Assembly: GCA_015179125.1 (NCBI GenBank)
Contig: WHVA01000121.1
Span: 62,001 to 126,000, forward strand
DNA: 64,000 nucleotides
Source of the DNA: Gautieria morchelliformis
Lineage: Eukaryota > Basidiomycota > Agaricomycetes > Gomphales > Gomphaceae
Reading direction: 5' to 3'
Shown here: piece by piece, positions 22,208 to 37,500 of the stretch
Position numbering within the stretch: the stretch's first letter is position 1
Layout: every line of letters starts with the position of its first letter
Made by a program: the position numbers and the translations under genes
Notes under the pieces: model-generated
What the model saw: only the letters and a program-made list of their open reading frames with translations
The model's database searches: none
Told to the model about the DNA's origin: nothing

Positions 22208-24767
22208 TCAAGATGTCTCCACCTTCGCTTTCTCAACCAGAAAGCCATCTGCCTCGTAAAGACTCCAACAATACACCCGCATATTCACCAGCACGAGCTT
22301 CGCAAGACGCTGTGCCAGGTGTCGTATCTCTGGCATCAGCGGCTCCAGCCCCGCCGTCCCACCCCCGGACTCCGGAATAAAGGTAGGCGCCTTCATACCG
22401 ACAGATCCCGGGGCAGATTCATTGCAACTCGCCGTTGCGAACGTCAGCTGCGATACTACATGAGCCACTTCTTGCCGTAGCAGCGTCCTCAAACGACCTG
22501 CGAGGGCAGAGTCCCGTCGCATATGCGACTGAATCCAACCGCTCATCAAGTCGAGGGCAGCCTGCGAAGGTGGTCTGCGAGTAGTGACCGAATCTGCCGT
22601 TGATGCACGCTCTGTCGATGTGCATGCGCGCGCCTCTTCAGCGCGCATTGCGATTTGAAGGGCCACATTTTGCATTGCGTTTCTCCATTTCATGTTCTCC
22701 TCCCCAGTGTCCTCAGTCCTGGTGTGAATAAGCGACAGCCTTGCTGACAGAACATCGTGAGTGACGTACCCATCCTTGCCGCGCGACAACAGGAAACAGC
22801 TGCCCATGCGTCGCGGGCCAATCCCCCAAATCTCCCTTTTCATACGGTCCACTTCCCAATTCTCCAAACGTGGGGTTCCACGGGTATAAGGCGGGAAAAC
22901 ACTTGCGTTCTGGCCTTCACCGATGTCTTCACCGCTCGCAGGACTCCAAAAGACAAGTTGTCGCCAGAGCATGAGAAGCATATAAAGGGCAGTCAGGTCA
23001 GCGGCATCGCCAGCAAGTAGTGTTACCCGGGCCGTGTCAAGATATAGCGTTTCTGGATAGCCCATGCCGGGTATAGAGGGTGTGAGCCTGGATGGATTGA
23101 AGACAAGACTTGTGATTGCATCTATAAGTGAAACATGGATCCTGTTTCGGCGGGAGAGGGTGTCGGTAAGGGGTGTAGAAATGGAGACATGGGTATCTTC
23201 CTCCTTGACACGGCTCCCGGCAGCTGGTGGAGGACTTATATTGACCTTGTCCCATGCATTTTGTAACCACACTCTTGTGATACGTGGCGAGATGAGCTTG
23301 CGGCGACAACGCTCGATAAAGACGGCCAGTTCAAAATCGGGTGTCGTCGCTGCGAGAAAAGGTCGCAGGTGCTGAAGCTGATGGTTTGCGATGTCCTACA
23401 AAAGGATTATGAGGGCTGGAGAAAGGGATAATATAGCATACTGACCAGTTTCATTAGCTCCAAGATCTCAAAACAGAGTCTCATGGCCATTAATGCCCTT
23501 CGGGTGGACGTTCCCTGAGAGCCTTTGGAGGCATTGATCATATCGTCGACTTGTCGGTCCCGCATGGGAGCACAATGTCGTTTGAGGGTTTCTCCCACGA
23601 GCCCAAACAAGCCTTGGGGGTCGTATATGCCGCGCTTCAATTCCTGCTCAACAAGCGGAGGATCGAAATGAGACAATAGATGTCGTGCATCAGAAGCGGA
23701 CTGTGCAGGTAGTATTAGCCTTCCGGGGGCGTGCTTGGAAGAACACGGCACGTTGACAGATTGTGGGACAATAACAGATTTGAGAACGGCCATGAATTCA
23801 TGCAGCATCGGGCCTACCCGTGACGGATGGAATGTGATACGCGGTGATGGAGGTCCAGGGACCACCGAACCCTGGAAAGCGTTGCATAGTTCTGGGAAGA
23901 CAGCAGCAGCCTCGCAGTAGGCATTGTAGTATCGGTCGGACCAAGGAGGGGGGGTCGGAGGACGGGCACGCTTTGGCTTCCTGATGATGCCGTCTTCTAA
24001 AGGACCGTCCTTGGGATGTTTGTCAGATTTCCTGAGACAGCTACAGGCCATGATGGCGCCAGAAGCGTCCCACGCGGTGCACGTGCAGTTATCTTCGATC
24101 TCGCGTGTAACAGCGACCCAATAGCGGTCGGTGGCCAGCTGCTTGCGGCGGGTGGTTGTTGGGCGAAATTGCAGACCTGGGTCGAAGAGGAGGTCGTGGC
24201 CTATGCGGGGTCAGTGGGAACGGTGTGCCAGCAAGTGAAAAACGCACGAAGTTGGGGATTCTTCAGAATAGTGTCGAGTTCAAGTTCGCGAAGGGTGTCT
24301 CGTGTGATAGTCGGGAGGAGTGGAGGGCGATATTCTGGAGGGGCAGGAACGACAGGACTGGCGGCAGAGGGTGACTCGAGGGGAGAGAGCAGGGATCGAC
24401 TTGGGACGGGTACGGACGGCCGTCGCAGGGAGTACTGTTGTGTAGGATACACCTGGGACAGCTCATGGTGGTGGGGCTGAGGGTGGGCGACTGGACGCGG
24501 GGTGGCGCGTCTGCGTGGCGGGGTGGCTCTGCGAGAGCGCTCGAGTGTGGGCGGGGAGTCGAGGGTGAGGCGTGGTCGTTTCGGTCTATGGGCACCCGCA
24601 TCGTCCGAGCTGTAGAGCGAGGCGGGGTCTGGGATGTCGGGGGCGGGTGGCGGCGGGGCGTCGTGGAGGACGGCGGGGGGGTCCTCGGCGGGTATGCAGC
24701 GGTGCTCCTGGACGGGAGACGACTGGGACGCCTTGCGTTTGCGAGAGACGGGTGGGGAGTGCTCCAT
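22208..24767 (-). CDS. T-complex protein 11 / SOK1 family protein
   Basis: The first exon (start 24767, MEHSPPVSRKRKASQSSP) encodes a Pro/Arg-rich disordered region with basic patches. It leads into LREYELDTILKNPQLR-like helices and DRYWVAVTREIED. The core reads RITFHPSRVGPMLHEFMAVL, LLSHFDPPLVEQELKRGIYD, LGLVGETLKRHCAPMRD-type helices, RALMAMRLCFEILELMKLDI, LRPFLAATTPDFELAVF and ISPRITRVWLQNAWD. These are the hallmarks of TCP11/Sok1, which has been connected to the cAMP-PKA pathway in yeast. The remaining exon, to 22208, holds further helices and ends KAKVETS*. At least two introns lie near 23395-23450 and 24055-24230. Confidence 0.82.
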
Positions 24768-27700
24768 GGGAGGGGGGAAAGGGAATCAGAGAAAGGAGGG
24801 GCGGTCGGGTATAAGTACCCTTTGTGGCTAGTGCCTCATGCTGTCAAAAAAAGTGCTGTTTGCGTTTCATGTCTTCCCGCTTTCTCACCCCTCCAGCATC
24901 GCTCGCCGAAATCATTCCCGGAGCCAGCCAGCTGAGGATCCGACCCTTTCGTCGAGTCCGAACGCGAATTTCGAAGTCGAGCTTTCGTCTCAACATGCTG
25001 TGCCCACACCCTTCATGAATTTTCATAGCGTGTCTTCCGTGCTAACCTCAATTCGGTCCGGCTCGCAGCCTGCCAGCTGTTGCCAGGTCACCTCAAGCCA
25101 CATTCCCGCGATCACACAGGACTGGCCACCTCATTGCCGATGAACGATCCCACCCGCCCACTCAGCCCACTCTGATTCACCGCTCCTCGGCGCGATGGCA
25201 CACGCTCTGGGTTCGCTAACTTGGGCTGCCCAGCTCCCTCCCCCGATTATCTGACGCCAGGCTGCCACTTTCGTGCACACCTGCCCCCAGCGTTGCGGCC
25301 AGCATTCTCGCTAGATTCGGAAACCAATCGTCCAGCACACAGGGTCACCCATACACGGCCCGTTCCTCCCACGACGCTGCTTATATCAAGGTATTTACTG
25401 ATATTTCCGCTCAAACCTGCCATTTCTTACCTGATTAGCTGTGAAACTGCCAGATATCAGTTCCCCGTCCAGCAGCCTACTGTATTCCTTAGCAAAATCA
25501 CGTCGGCAAATCTCTCGCTGAGAATATGATCACCTAAGCCCCATGGAGCATTTGCATTCAGCAAGCAAGTGATACTTCATATCTAACCGGTATGTAATTG
25601 TTTCTTCCCGCGTCCCCACCTCAGCTCGCGACCACTAAAAGGCAACATATCTGTTGCGCCACCGCATTACCAAATATGGGGCGAAAACGTTTTTGCTTCT
25701 GGATATCGCCGTCGGCGCCATGCTTTCCTAAAGGACAGGATCCCCTGCCTTAACCATATCCGTACGATCCCCCGCTAATATAGACTACAGGTACGTACTT
25801 CCGCATCAATACGGGGCCAAGCGGTCCGTCTTCGCCCAGTACTTATATAATGTCGCCTGTGGCTTAGCACCAGCACGCAATGAACAAGTATTTGAAATCG
25901 AAAGACGATACCAAGCCTCAGTACAGCACTCGGGGCTTCAGTGGAGTGCATACTTTCGAGAACAGTCCAATGATTGAATTGAAATAGCGATCCTTCTCAA
26001 GATCCCGGTTTTGTTATTTTTATTTTTTCGGGGAAATTTACATGCAAACTTTACATAGGGGCTTAGCCTGTTCTAAATTTTGACTGCAGAGATACCTCTA
26101 ACGCATGTGGGCACGCTCTCTAATTTCCATTTTGGCATCTGAGGCCTAAGCCCTAGGTCGATGCAATCAACATTCCAAGCGAGCTACACAGCCTGGCCAC
26201 ATCATCAAAAGTCGAGTGAGTCTGTTACAAGTTTCAGAGCGATATCAGTGGAATGGGCCATATACGATAGATGGCACATACCCTGGTGTACATCCGAAGT
26301 ACACGGTTATACGGCGTAAGTTACCATACTCACGTTCATACGCCTTCTTACCGTAATGATGCCGATTTACAACAGATGTTTCTCATCAGGTTATCGTGTT
26401 AGCGCCCAGCGTCGTCACCTAAGGGTCAATATCAATGCGTAGCGCATTACTGTAGTTGGACATACTCGGACCACTCGTAGGGGTAGAATCTCGATAGCTG
26501 TATCGTGTGCCTTTCAAGTTAGCTTTAGCATTTACTCCTGACAGCTGGTTACGCTCTCACCTCACTTGCGTTAGACAGTGTGACCCATGTTCTGACGAGG
26601 ATTACTCAGGCTGTAATCATGGGATCAATCAATGGGACGTTAGGCCTGGATGGGGCACTGCGCATCTGATTGGCGACTGTCTGTTATGCCTCTCCATGTC
26701 AGTTGAACTTCAATGGTATTATACACGAACACATCAAACTGTTCTAGCTAGAACATCATCCAACTGGGCATTTGTTTACATGGCAGCCTGTTGGAATTAT
26801 ATGTGATCTGACCTGCGATGGCAGTCAGGAAGCTGGCCAGGACGACATTTGCATTAGCCATAATTCTGATGAAAGAAGACCTAACATCCAGGCCCTTCCA
26901 TCTACTTCGCAGATTCTCAACATTACGGGATGCTCGACGTTCCAACTTGCTGTCCGCTGCCTCTGGCATTACCATTCAGTAAAATGGCAAGAATAAAGCA
27001 GCTTCATCTTACCTCCAGGCTGGAGATCATCGTGGCGTACATCATGCATCATGAGCGGACCATGCAGCGCAACCAAAAAATGAGCAGTAGAAAGATTTAC
27101 TGAGCCTTGGAAAAAAAGTAGCTGCCATGCCAAGCCTTGGCTTAGATCGCCGGTGCGACAGATGCGGATGCGAACATTAATATGGTAATGCATGTAGATC
27201 GGAGCCTAAGTTTTACGCGGAGCTCCAGTTCGCAACAACTCCGCATAGTACGCTACGATTACGCTGAACACTTTTGCTGTGGATCTCTCCTGCCACCAGG
27301 TTGTCTGCACCTGCCAAGTACCGCCCGGGCAAATATATCAACTGGTCTCTCGACGACCAGCAACACGCCGCTCATAACCGGGCAACTGGCTACCTTCAGC
27401 TGTTGACCTTAATTTAAGCATCCCGCGTTCAAACATTGATGGTTACAGTATCGCCCTAGGATGCTAGAGTTGTACTATATGAAGGGGATGTATGTCACAC
27501 GCTGTTTCATGGGCACACCTCGGATGCCCCGTCTCATCTCACTTTACTATTAGTAGCCCTTCTATTTCGACGCAAATCTTACTTGGCGGCTGGAAGCCAC
27601 CTATACGTCGCATTCTTCACATTCCGAAGGCCATAGTCATATCCCCGGTGCGCTTGATCCCGACCATCCTCCTTATTGGTCAATTTTTGGAGTGGTACCT

Positions 27701-29049
27701 CTAGTATGGCTCGTATACGACGATCAGAATACCAGAGGCGCCAAAATGGCACGGATATTGTTCTTCAATATTACTTACGCAAGAGGCAAAGGCGCAATTT
27801 GTTCTAGGGTCGTTCTTAATGGCTCTCATCTGTATGGAAAACGCAAGCTTGTCTGGTCCCCAAGCTCCCATTCTCCCTCATTTCGATTGACGCGGCTCTA
27901 ACAGCGATTTCCATCGGAATCCGGTTCCACAAGTATGAGCGTGTAGAGTCTAACTGACCCTTTTCACTGCAAGGGTGGTGGTTCGTGTCTGGTAACGCAG
28001 CTCCACGATACGTAGGACTATGAAAGGTACTGACGTCACTGCAAGGGTGGCTGCCTGTACGCATGTGCCGAGGCAGCGACAACTCAAGCGCCACCAGCCC
28101 CTGGTAAACATTTTACTTGTATTTTTACTCCTTAATTACTCATCCCGACATTGGCTGACGGTTTTTCCTTAGGCCGGTGCCGGTCACCATCAGCTTTGCT
28201 GACTGTTGCTTTTTCACGACAGTCAGCCTTCGAGAATATTGGAATTTCTGGTACAGACCGTCTCAACACCGAACTTACACACTGGTCCATATTTTCTGTT
28301 ATGGAAGCAAGGATCTACGTTATACCTCAATTCCAGCAACTATTTATAAGGTTCTTTGGCGTATCTCTGGCGCACGCGCGCCGTGGGTGTTTCGCTGCTT
28401 GTGTATGTGCCGACTACCTCTGCCTGCAGAGCGCCAGGAACTGAGTACGGTTACAATCCAGGAGTATAATTGCGTATCTCCGATATCTCAACTCAGTTGG
28501 TCCTGTGGCTCGGGGCCTACTGCATACTACACGCCGCTTGGCACGGTCGGTCATGGAGCTGTTCTCACCGTATATCTACGATGGAGACAGCAGCGCTTCC
28601 GGGTCTCCGCTCAGAACGCACCACTAAAGTGATACATTTGCCCGACATCGAGTGCCTGTTGATTCGTGAATAACCTGTTGTATTGGCATAGCATTACTTA
28701 CGGGAATGATTTCGCCGTTGGTCCTCTTATTACAGACTTCCATTTGGTTCGTTCTGCCCTAAAACGAACTCACGCATACCTGAGCTAAGTACTATCAATC
28801 AATATCTCGACTTACACGTGTTTCCAATAGAAACCTCATCACCACTTCCCGAGACTTCAAATCACACCAGAATAGTACAAGTTATCCATTTGTTCAACCA
28901 TTTGTTCTACTTTTGAGCTATGCGACCTCGCCTTAGTTGTGGATGTTATATTTGTTATTAATGTAGAAAATGCTACCAAGATATCAAATGCATGTCGCAA
29001 ATGGCGGGCAGTCCAACTCAGCGATAGTTTGTATGGCAATGTTCGTCGA
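24768..29049. other. 4.3-kb gene-poor region
   Basis: No complete gene can be built. The first 500 bases are the TCP11 promoter side. Isolated features are a 35-codon frame with an upstream TATATAAT (25845-25987), an exon pair on the reverse strand (about 26810-27055), a 151-codon open frame (28177-28632) and a short direct repeat CACTGCAAGGGTGG (about 27965 and 28037). Some may be relics of a decayed gene. The final 350 bases flank the VMA2 gene. Confidence 0.45.
26810..27055 (-). pseudogene. Exon-like remnant of an unidentified, possibly membrane, protein
   Basis: Reverse-strand reading gives MMHDVRHDDLQPG, then an intron of about 50 nt with GTAAGA donor, TTTACTGAAT branch region and TGCCAG acceptor. 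It continues as EAADSKLERRASRNVENLRS and WKGLDVRSSFIRIMANANVV, followed by LASFLTAIAG. The splice signals and the amphipathic/hydrophobic pattern look genuine, but no further exons are found downstream, so it is either a relic or part of a gene I cannot assemble. Confidence 0.3.
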
Positions 29050-31085
<2,036 letters not shown>

Positions 31086-31250
31086 GATGGCTTAGGTGGA
31101 GACACGGAAATTATGAGCGGTAGTGTGCAACAAATTTCAGGTCTTTTAGGAGCACGCTGCAGTGACGGTGTGTTAGGCGCTTTCAATATTTTTTCCCACG
31201 AATACGATGTGAGACGGTACAGTAGACTTTACAAGTACTATACAAGTAGG

Positions 31251-32846
31251 TTAGCATGCCCGCTTGATTCCTAGCACATCGCCTACAACATCTATGACAC
31301 CCTCCAAGCGTCCAACGTGGTTATGGCCGCCCCACCGACTTTCCACATACACAACCTGTGTCTCACTGTCATTGCGCTTAAACCGACTTATTCGACCAAA
31401 TTGTTCAACCTGATCGATTTGGATTATATCATTTCGGACACGACGTCTTAGTGCCTCTCCCGTCCGGAATTCATTCCATTGCTCTGGCGATATTGATACA
31501 GGTTGCCTCAGCACTTCACGTGTCAGAACAGGTGGAGGTAGCCATGGCTCGAGGAGGGTATTGAACAGATCAGCTGAATGAGACGAAGGGATGTCAAAGT
31601 CGTCGTCGGCATGTATCAATACGATATTCGTTTTGACGTTCTGGAGAGGTTATTAGATGTATCAACACACGGAGAAGATCGGAGTGTTCCTTACAGCTAA
31701 GGCAACTTTGGTGTTGAATTTCGTTTCTAAAAAGCTCAAGACGAGACCTAGATGGTTGTCGATTGGGTATTACCATGCGGTAAAAAGTGGGTTCGAGGCT
31801 TACTCTGAGCGAAAGGGATACTTTGCAATGGCTTCAGCAAAGGGACCCATCCTCCGAGATTGTAAGTTTCTAATAAGGCTGCTAGAGACGAGAACGGAGC
31901 GAGCAGCACAAGACCTCTGGGTTTCATGTCTAGTCCAAAAGGGGTTTTCCTAGTGTCTTGCCAGCTAGATGTACGTTGAAAATGCTCACTTTCTGCAGCG
32001 AGGTCTTGTGCCAGATTTGCAGCGACAGCTGTGCCCAAACTCTGCCCGACAAGGACAATATCTTCTGGGGCAGCACCTTGATCGATAATCCACTGCCACG
32101 CAGCACGCGCATCTTTTAGCAAGCCCTTTTCTGTCGGTGTTCCTTCTGAGTCCGCGTATCCTCTATAATCTAATGCTAGCACGTTTGCGCCCAAACGCGT
32201 CGTGTATGATGCGTAACTGGCGACGCGGAAGGGTATGGCACGCGTGCCACCGTTCCCATGAAAGTAGAGGATAGTTGGGTAATGTTGCACGGCAAAGGAT
32301 ATCGAGGCATTTGAACTTGTGGACGAGGATTTTGAAGTGACAGGGGAGAGGTGGGAAGACGCGTAGTACGCGTCAGAGAGTATGAACCATGCTCCAAGAC
32401 GCACGTTATCTATAGTCGTGATGTTCACATTAGTTGTCTTCTGTGCTACAGATGTCATTTATGTCTTTAGTTTATCAAGCAGTGCACTCAGTGCTTACGA
32501 GCAAGCCCGTATTTTTCAGGTTGCGCAAAGTCAGGGAACAACGGCCATTTAAGCTTGTGCAAAAAAATGAGACTGCCTCCAGTGTGAGTGAATGCTCTAC
32601 AGTATAGATACCCTACGTACTGGCGTTGAAACTGTGGGATCGTCAAGAAGACTATGAAGCAAGCATATATTCCTCCAAAGTAAACCAGGAAGCGATGCGC
32701 CCTCCGCAGGAATCCTGCTTGGTCTGGTGGCATATAAGGCCTAAAGTATAGGTAGATTTCAAGTGATGCTTATCTGTCGAACTAAGTACTGTAGTGGTTT
32801 TGTGTAACTCAACGAACCTCAGGCGCTCAAGGCCTGTTGGTGACAT
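31251..32846 (-). CDS. ABHD12-like alpha/beta hydrolase (membrane lysophospholipase type)
   Basis: A short first exon (MSPTGLERL, 32846) splices to RPYMPPDQAGFLRRAHRF and a transmembrane helix FLVYFGGIYACFIVFLTIP. The hydrolase core has the oxyanion region ILYFHGNGGTRA, LDYRGYADSEGTP, and the nucleophile elbow GQSLG (Ser). The acid is in LIHADDDFDIP and the His in RWGGHNHVG, so the catalytic triad appears complete. ABHD12 relatives hydrolyse lysophosphatidylserine and similar lipids in the ER membrane; the fungal substrate is unknown. The protein ends LGIKRAC* at 31251. Its start codon lies 68 bp from the stop of the upstream BUD22 gene, in the same orientation. Confidence 0.85.
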
Positions 32847-32914
32847 GACTCCGACTTTACACTTAGAACATCGCAAAAACAACGAATCAAGAATTAGACA
32901 TTGATGGGTACCAC

Positions 32915-34492
32915 TCAAGTGAAGACAATTTTTTTGCCTTGCGAAGGCAATATTCGTGCACCCTCTTTTTCCTTTAGTTTTCTCTTTGCTTCCCATGATG
33001 GATGCGTAGGCTTTTCGGAGGGAGTATGTCTTTCCAGTCGACCCCCCGAATGCGTTTGTGCAAGCCGTTTCTTGTTCGCACCCGGAATAGAAACACTCCT
33101 TATGTCGTCACCGTGCCGGCGACCATGCCAACCCTGGTCGATGCTTTTACCCAGCGATCGAGCAGTCGCAGTCGCCTGTACAGCTTCGCGCTGCTTCTTT
33201 ACATGTTTTGCGTTCCTGCCATATTTTTTCTCCCATATCCTGGAGTTAAAGAATATTAGGCGCCTATTCCTAGGAGATAGAATGCACACTTCACTGACGC
33301 TTGTCGAGCCCTCTGCCCTCGTCTATTCTTCTTTCCACTTGCGGCGGTTTCACCATCTGATGGTTCAACATCTGAGTCAGAGCCTCCTTTGATATAACCT
33401 ACGGAGAGAGATGGAAGAAATGTCGAAGTAGCTGCCGAACTGCTTGGATCTAGTATCCCTAAGTGTGGTGCAGATGCCTTTGGCTGTTTTCGTGGAAGGT
33501 TGGGTTCGTCGTCGTCACTGTCCATATCCTCAAGGCCATCATCGATAGATCCGGATTCCCAGCCATCACCATCTATCATGTCGTCGGCTTCATCCACCTC
33601 TTCTAGTGTCACAGCCTCCCTTGTACCATCTTCATCTGAACCGTCGCCGTGTATGACTTTCGACCTAAGCCTGGCATGAACTGCCACTTTCTGATCATTT
33701 TCCTCGTCCTCTCGTTCCAGGTGACTATGTGCCTCCAAAGCTGTCACGTCACCGGGGGGAGTTGTTGCCATACCAGGCTCCAAAACGGTCCTAAGGCCCT
33801 TGACAGCTGCCTGTGCTTCTGCGGCTAGAATCTTTGAGCTCAGAAGCCTGCTTTCCACCTTCACATGAGATGATGCCTCAGCGTCTCCAATTGTAGTGGT
33901 GAACCTTGTAGATGCCAAGGATGACATTAGAGTATCGTTTGATGCAAGTAGTTTATCTTTTCGAATCTTTGACGAAAGAGCAAGGTGTGCAATTCGCTCG
34001 TGATCGGTTCTCTGGGTATAAACGCATTAATGCCAGTCTGTCATGCGGCAGGGTGCGCACTTTGAGTGTTTCCAATTGAATCTCAAGATCCTTTATGTCT
34101 CCCAGACCACTACGTGCGACGTGGGTGGGCTTTCTGCGCATATTCAGCCCTGATGATTCACTATCATAGCCGAAGACAGGACAAACGTACCTCAAGCCTT
34201 TTAACTTCTTTACGAGTCTCTGTATTTCAAAGGCCTTGCTCTTCTTTGCCGCCTTGCGCATGTCTTTCAAGTACTGATGCTGATGGAGAGTCAAGCGTGA
34301 TCTTGAATAGATGGATTACAAGACACACGAGCTTTCCGGTCAACTTTACGGATGTGTCTTCCTAATCTCGTTCAAGGTTATAGAGCCACCGAAAGGATAC
34401 TTATAGTGAATTCTATATCTTACTTCGACTGCCATATGACGTTTTCGCTTTTTCCCTGCAAGCTTTGGGGGATCCTTGAGAGATACTGACAT
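32915..34492 (-). CDS. BUD22: BUD22/SRFBP1-family ribosome-biogenesis protein
   Basis: Nucleolar factor for 18S rRNA maturation and small-subunit assembly. A first exon MSVSLKDPPKLAGKKRKRHM (34492-34424) appears to splice to LTLHQHQYLKDMRKAAKKSK and AFEIQRLVKKLKGLR, the usual basic N-terminal helices of Bud22. The middle is acidic and disordered (about 33480-33700). The C-terminal signature HPSWEAKRKLKEKEGARI with GKKIVFT* at 32915 is diagnostic of the family. The assignment of the first exon is an inference from the KKRKR stretch and the GTAAGA donor at 34423. The promoter is shared with the tubulin cofactor D gene 102 bp away. Confidence 0.83.
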
Positions 34493-34594
34493 TCTGACCG
34501 TCAAATGTATGCGCTGGAGCTCGACGGTACCGGGTAACTCGATCGGGTCCCCACTGGCAGTTTGCCACCGCGGCGCTCCCCAAGTACTACTTAC
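34493..34594. promoter_or_regulatory. Shared divergent promoter, BUD22 / tubulin cofactor D
   Basis: Only 102 bp lie between the outward-facing start codons. No TATA box is evident. Confidence 0.45.
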
Positions 34595-37500
34595 ATGGAT
34601 GGCGACGGAAATTCCTTTGCAGCATTTGATAAAGCTCCTAATTTTTTTGAGGCACTGCCTGATTTCCTCAATGCAGACTTGCGACGTGAGCCAACCGAGG
34701 CCGAGAATCAAGTCGAGCTGAAATTGTCATACAAGTTGATAATAACTGTGCGTAAAGCTGAGATCCACACTCGGTGCTATATTTCTGTGTTCATGCTCAC
34801 GCCTCTAGATGGAGGAATACCAGGAGCAAGCATACTTACTCGATCCGTATCTGGAGAAAATGGTGACACCTGTTATCGACATCTTCAAAGCGCATGCTGC
34901 AGATTTTGCCATAGCTCAGCGCTCAGGAAATAATGCACCGTACTCGTCAGCGCGACTTACACGTCTCACACGCCTTCTTTACACGTTCATCAAATGTCGT
35001 GGTTGGAAAACAGTAGGTTAGTATATGTTCTAATAGCAAGGCGAGCTTGCATGACGCCTCCCTAGTCAATTTCTTCCCGCATCAGGTCGCCGATCTTTCT
35101 ATTGCTCTCGATTATCTGTCAGCGTCAGATGGTCCAGTTCATGCGCACTCCCAGTGGCGACTTCGATATATCCTTTTGCTCTGGCTATCTCTGATTTCCA
35201 TGCTTCCATTCGATCTGTCACGTTTCGACGAGGATGTTAGTGTTTCCGGTGGAAGCCAGTCCTCTACAGCACACAGAATACAGTCGCTTGCGATCGAATA
35301 TTTGGGACGTGCTGGATTGGAACGTGATGCAGCCGCCATCCTGCTTTCTAAGCTGTATGCGAGGTGCATGCCCTCCTGACAATTGCTTTGTCTTTTGATT
35401 TCGAGCATATTTCGCACCATTAGGAAGGATACTTCTTCTTTGCTAGGTGAATTCATCAACCATGCCATAGCGTGGCTAGGAGACTCTCCCAACTTTTTCA
35501 AGGTATGCTTTGGAGGCATTCGTATACATTCTAGTTTCTCACACAATAACCGGGAAGACCATTGGAATACTTCGCGTTTTATGTGAAATCGCAAAATCCG
35601 GCATCACTGATCAAGTTAAAGTACACGTCCCGGCGATGCACCAAGTGCTAAAGAGCATTGAATCTAATGCATGGCTTCTGAGCAACACTGTTGTTCGAAA
35701 GCTCCGAACCAAGCTCGAAGGACGTTTGGCTGTAGGCGTTTTGCCTTCGAGAAGACCCGCGATGTTGCAGAGAGGTCCGACATTCCATTTCTCGGTAACA
35801 GTTAGATGATGTTAACAGCCCTGATGATGTCAGCACGAGTATTACAGCCAGGAGGAGAACGACAAGACGAAAGTCAAGACGATGATACCAACTCTGATGA
35901 TGTCGATATTTCTGAAGATGTTGAGAGCACTATATCTGTGCTTTTTGAGGGACTCCAAGACAAAGTGCGTTTTATGTATGCCATTTATGTCAAATTGTTT
36001 CCATTTCTTCAGGACACAACAGTGCGCTACTCGGCCTCTAAGCATCTGGCCCGCATCTCCGCAAGGTTGCCACCTTTCCTAGTAGAACAAGTGCTGGAAA
36101 ATGTTTTACAGCTATTTTCCATGCACGCGTCCCCCGAACAAGGCGTAGAAGATTTGCCAGCGGTGGCTGAAGCCACATGGCACGGCACCTGTTTGACTTG
36201 CGCCGAGATGGCTAGACGAGGACTGATACCGACAAACCGTCTTTCAGAGTTACTTCATTGGTTGAAAAAAGTGAGTCCCACTCCTGAGGTTGTACGTTGC
36301 TTTTCACGCTGCTCGAGGCGCTACTTTTCGACGTACGTAAAGGCGCCCATTCGGTGGGATCTAGCGTTCGTGATGCAGCATCATATGTCCTTTGGGCATT
36401 GGCTCGTTCCCAAGATGGACCAGGGTTGAGGCCGCATGCCCTCTCTCTGGCACAACGTCTGGTGGCGGTTTCGCTATATGACCGTGAAATCCACATTCGT
36501 AGAGCGGCCAGCGCTGCTTTCCAGGAAAACGTTGGAAGATTAGTATGTGATACATCCGTCTATATTTCTTGATGGCATCATGGGTCCTGTGTATCCAAGT
36601 AATGTTCTCCACAGAGCGTTTTTCCCCATGGGATAGATGTCATTCGAAAGACCGATTTCTTTGCCGTTGGTAACAGGAAGAACGCATTCCTCGTTGCAGC
36701 GCCTCAGGTAGCAGAGTACGTAGGACACTAGCTTACGCCACATTTTTACCCTCTTTTTTTGCACTCTACCCAGACATGTGGAATATCGACTGGCATTGGT
36801 GGAGCATCTCATCGCAAACACGTTGGTTCACTGGGATCAATCGATGAGGCTTCTCGGGGCACAATCGCTGAAAGCTGTCTGTGAACTGGATCTCACGACC
36901 ATGGGTCCACTGGCAGAGGCCAGGGTGGTATGTCGCGCCTTTTCCATCACGTTAACGGCAAGTGCGACGGATGGCTCCTAACAGGTGATACTCCTTAACT
37001 CTATGGACACAAACGACGTGCATGGGGGTCTCCTCGGCATATCAGAACTAGCTGCCTCCTACAACGCGAGAGAGGGCTTTGAGACGGAGAGACTCAAGGT
37101 CAGTGACGCTCCCTCTCCCCCTCCCCGCTGATATCTCACCGAAAGCATCATCTAGATATTCAAGCACCTCTCAAAGATATCATCAGCAATGGTAGAGAAA
37201 CATCATAACGAGCAGATTCTTGAAGCTGCTTGTCGTTTTTTGGAAAATACCTTGTCGATACCTGCAATTCAGTTGGATAGTTCCCCCACATCACGCTGGC
37301 GGACATTTATTGAACAAGGTTTGAGTCACCGTGACACAGATGTTCAAGAAGCTGCAGCGGGGGCCCTTCAAACGTTGAGCACGCTGATTGATCTTTCGAG
37401 TGACGTTCATAGATGAGTCTGCAGCACCTATTTACCACATTGAAACATACTCAGACTTTTGACTTCACATATGTTATGAACTTTGCCAGGGGGAAGGGGA

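Noticed and set aside
23735-24831. Several forward frames across the TCP11 gene
   Set aside because: Antisense shadows of a GC-rich, Pro/Arg-coding exon on the reverse strand.
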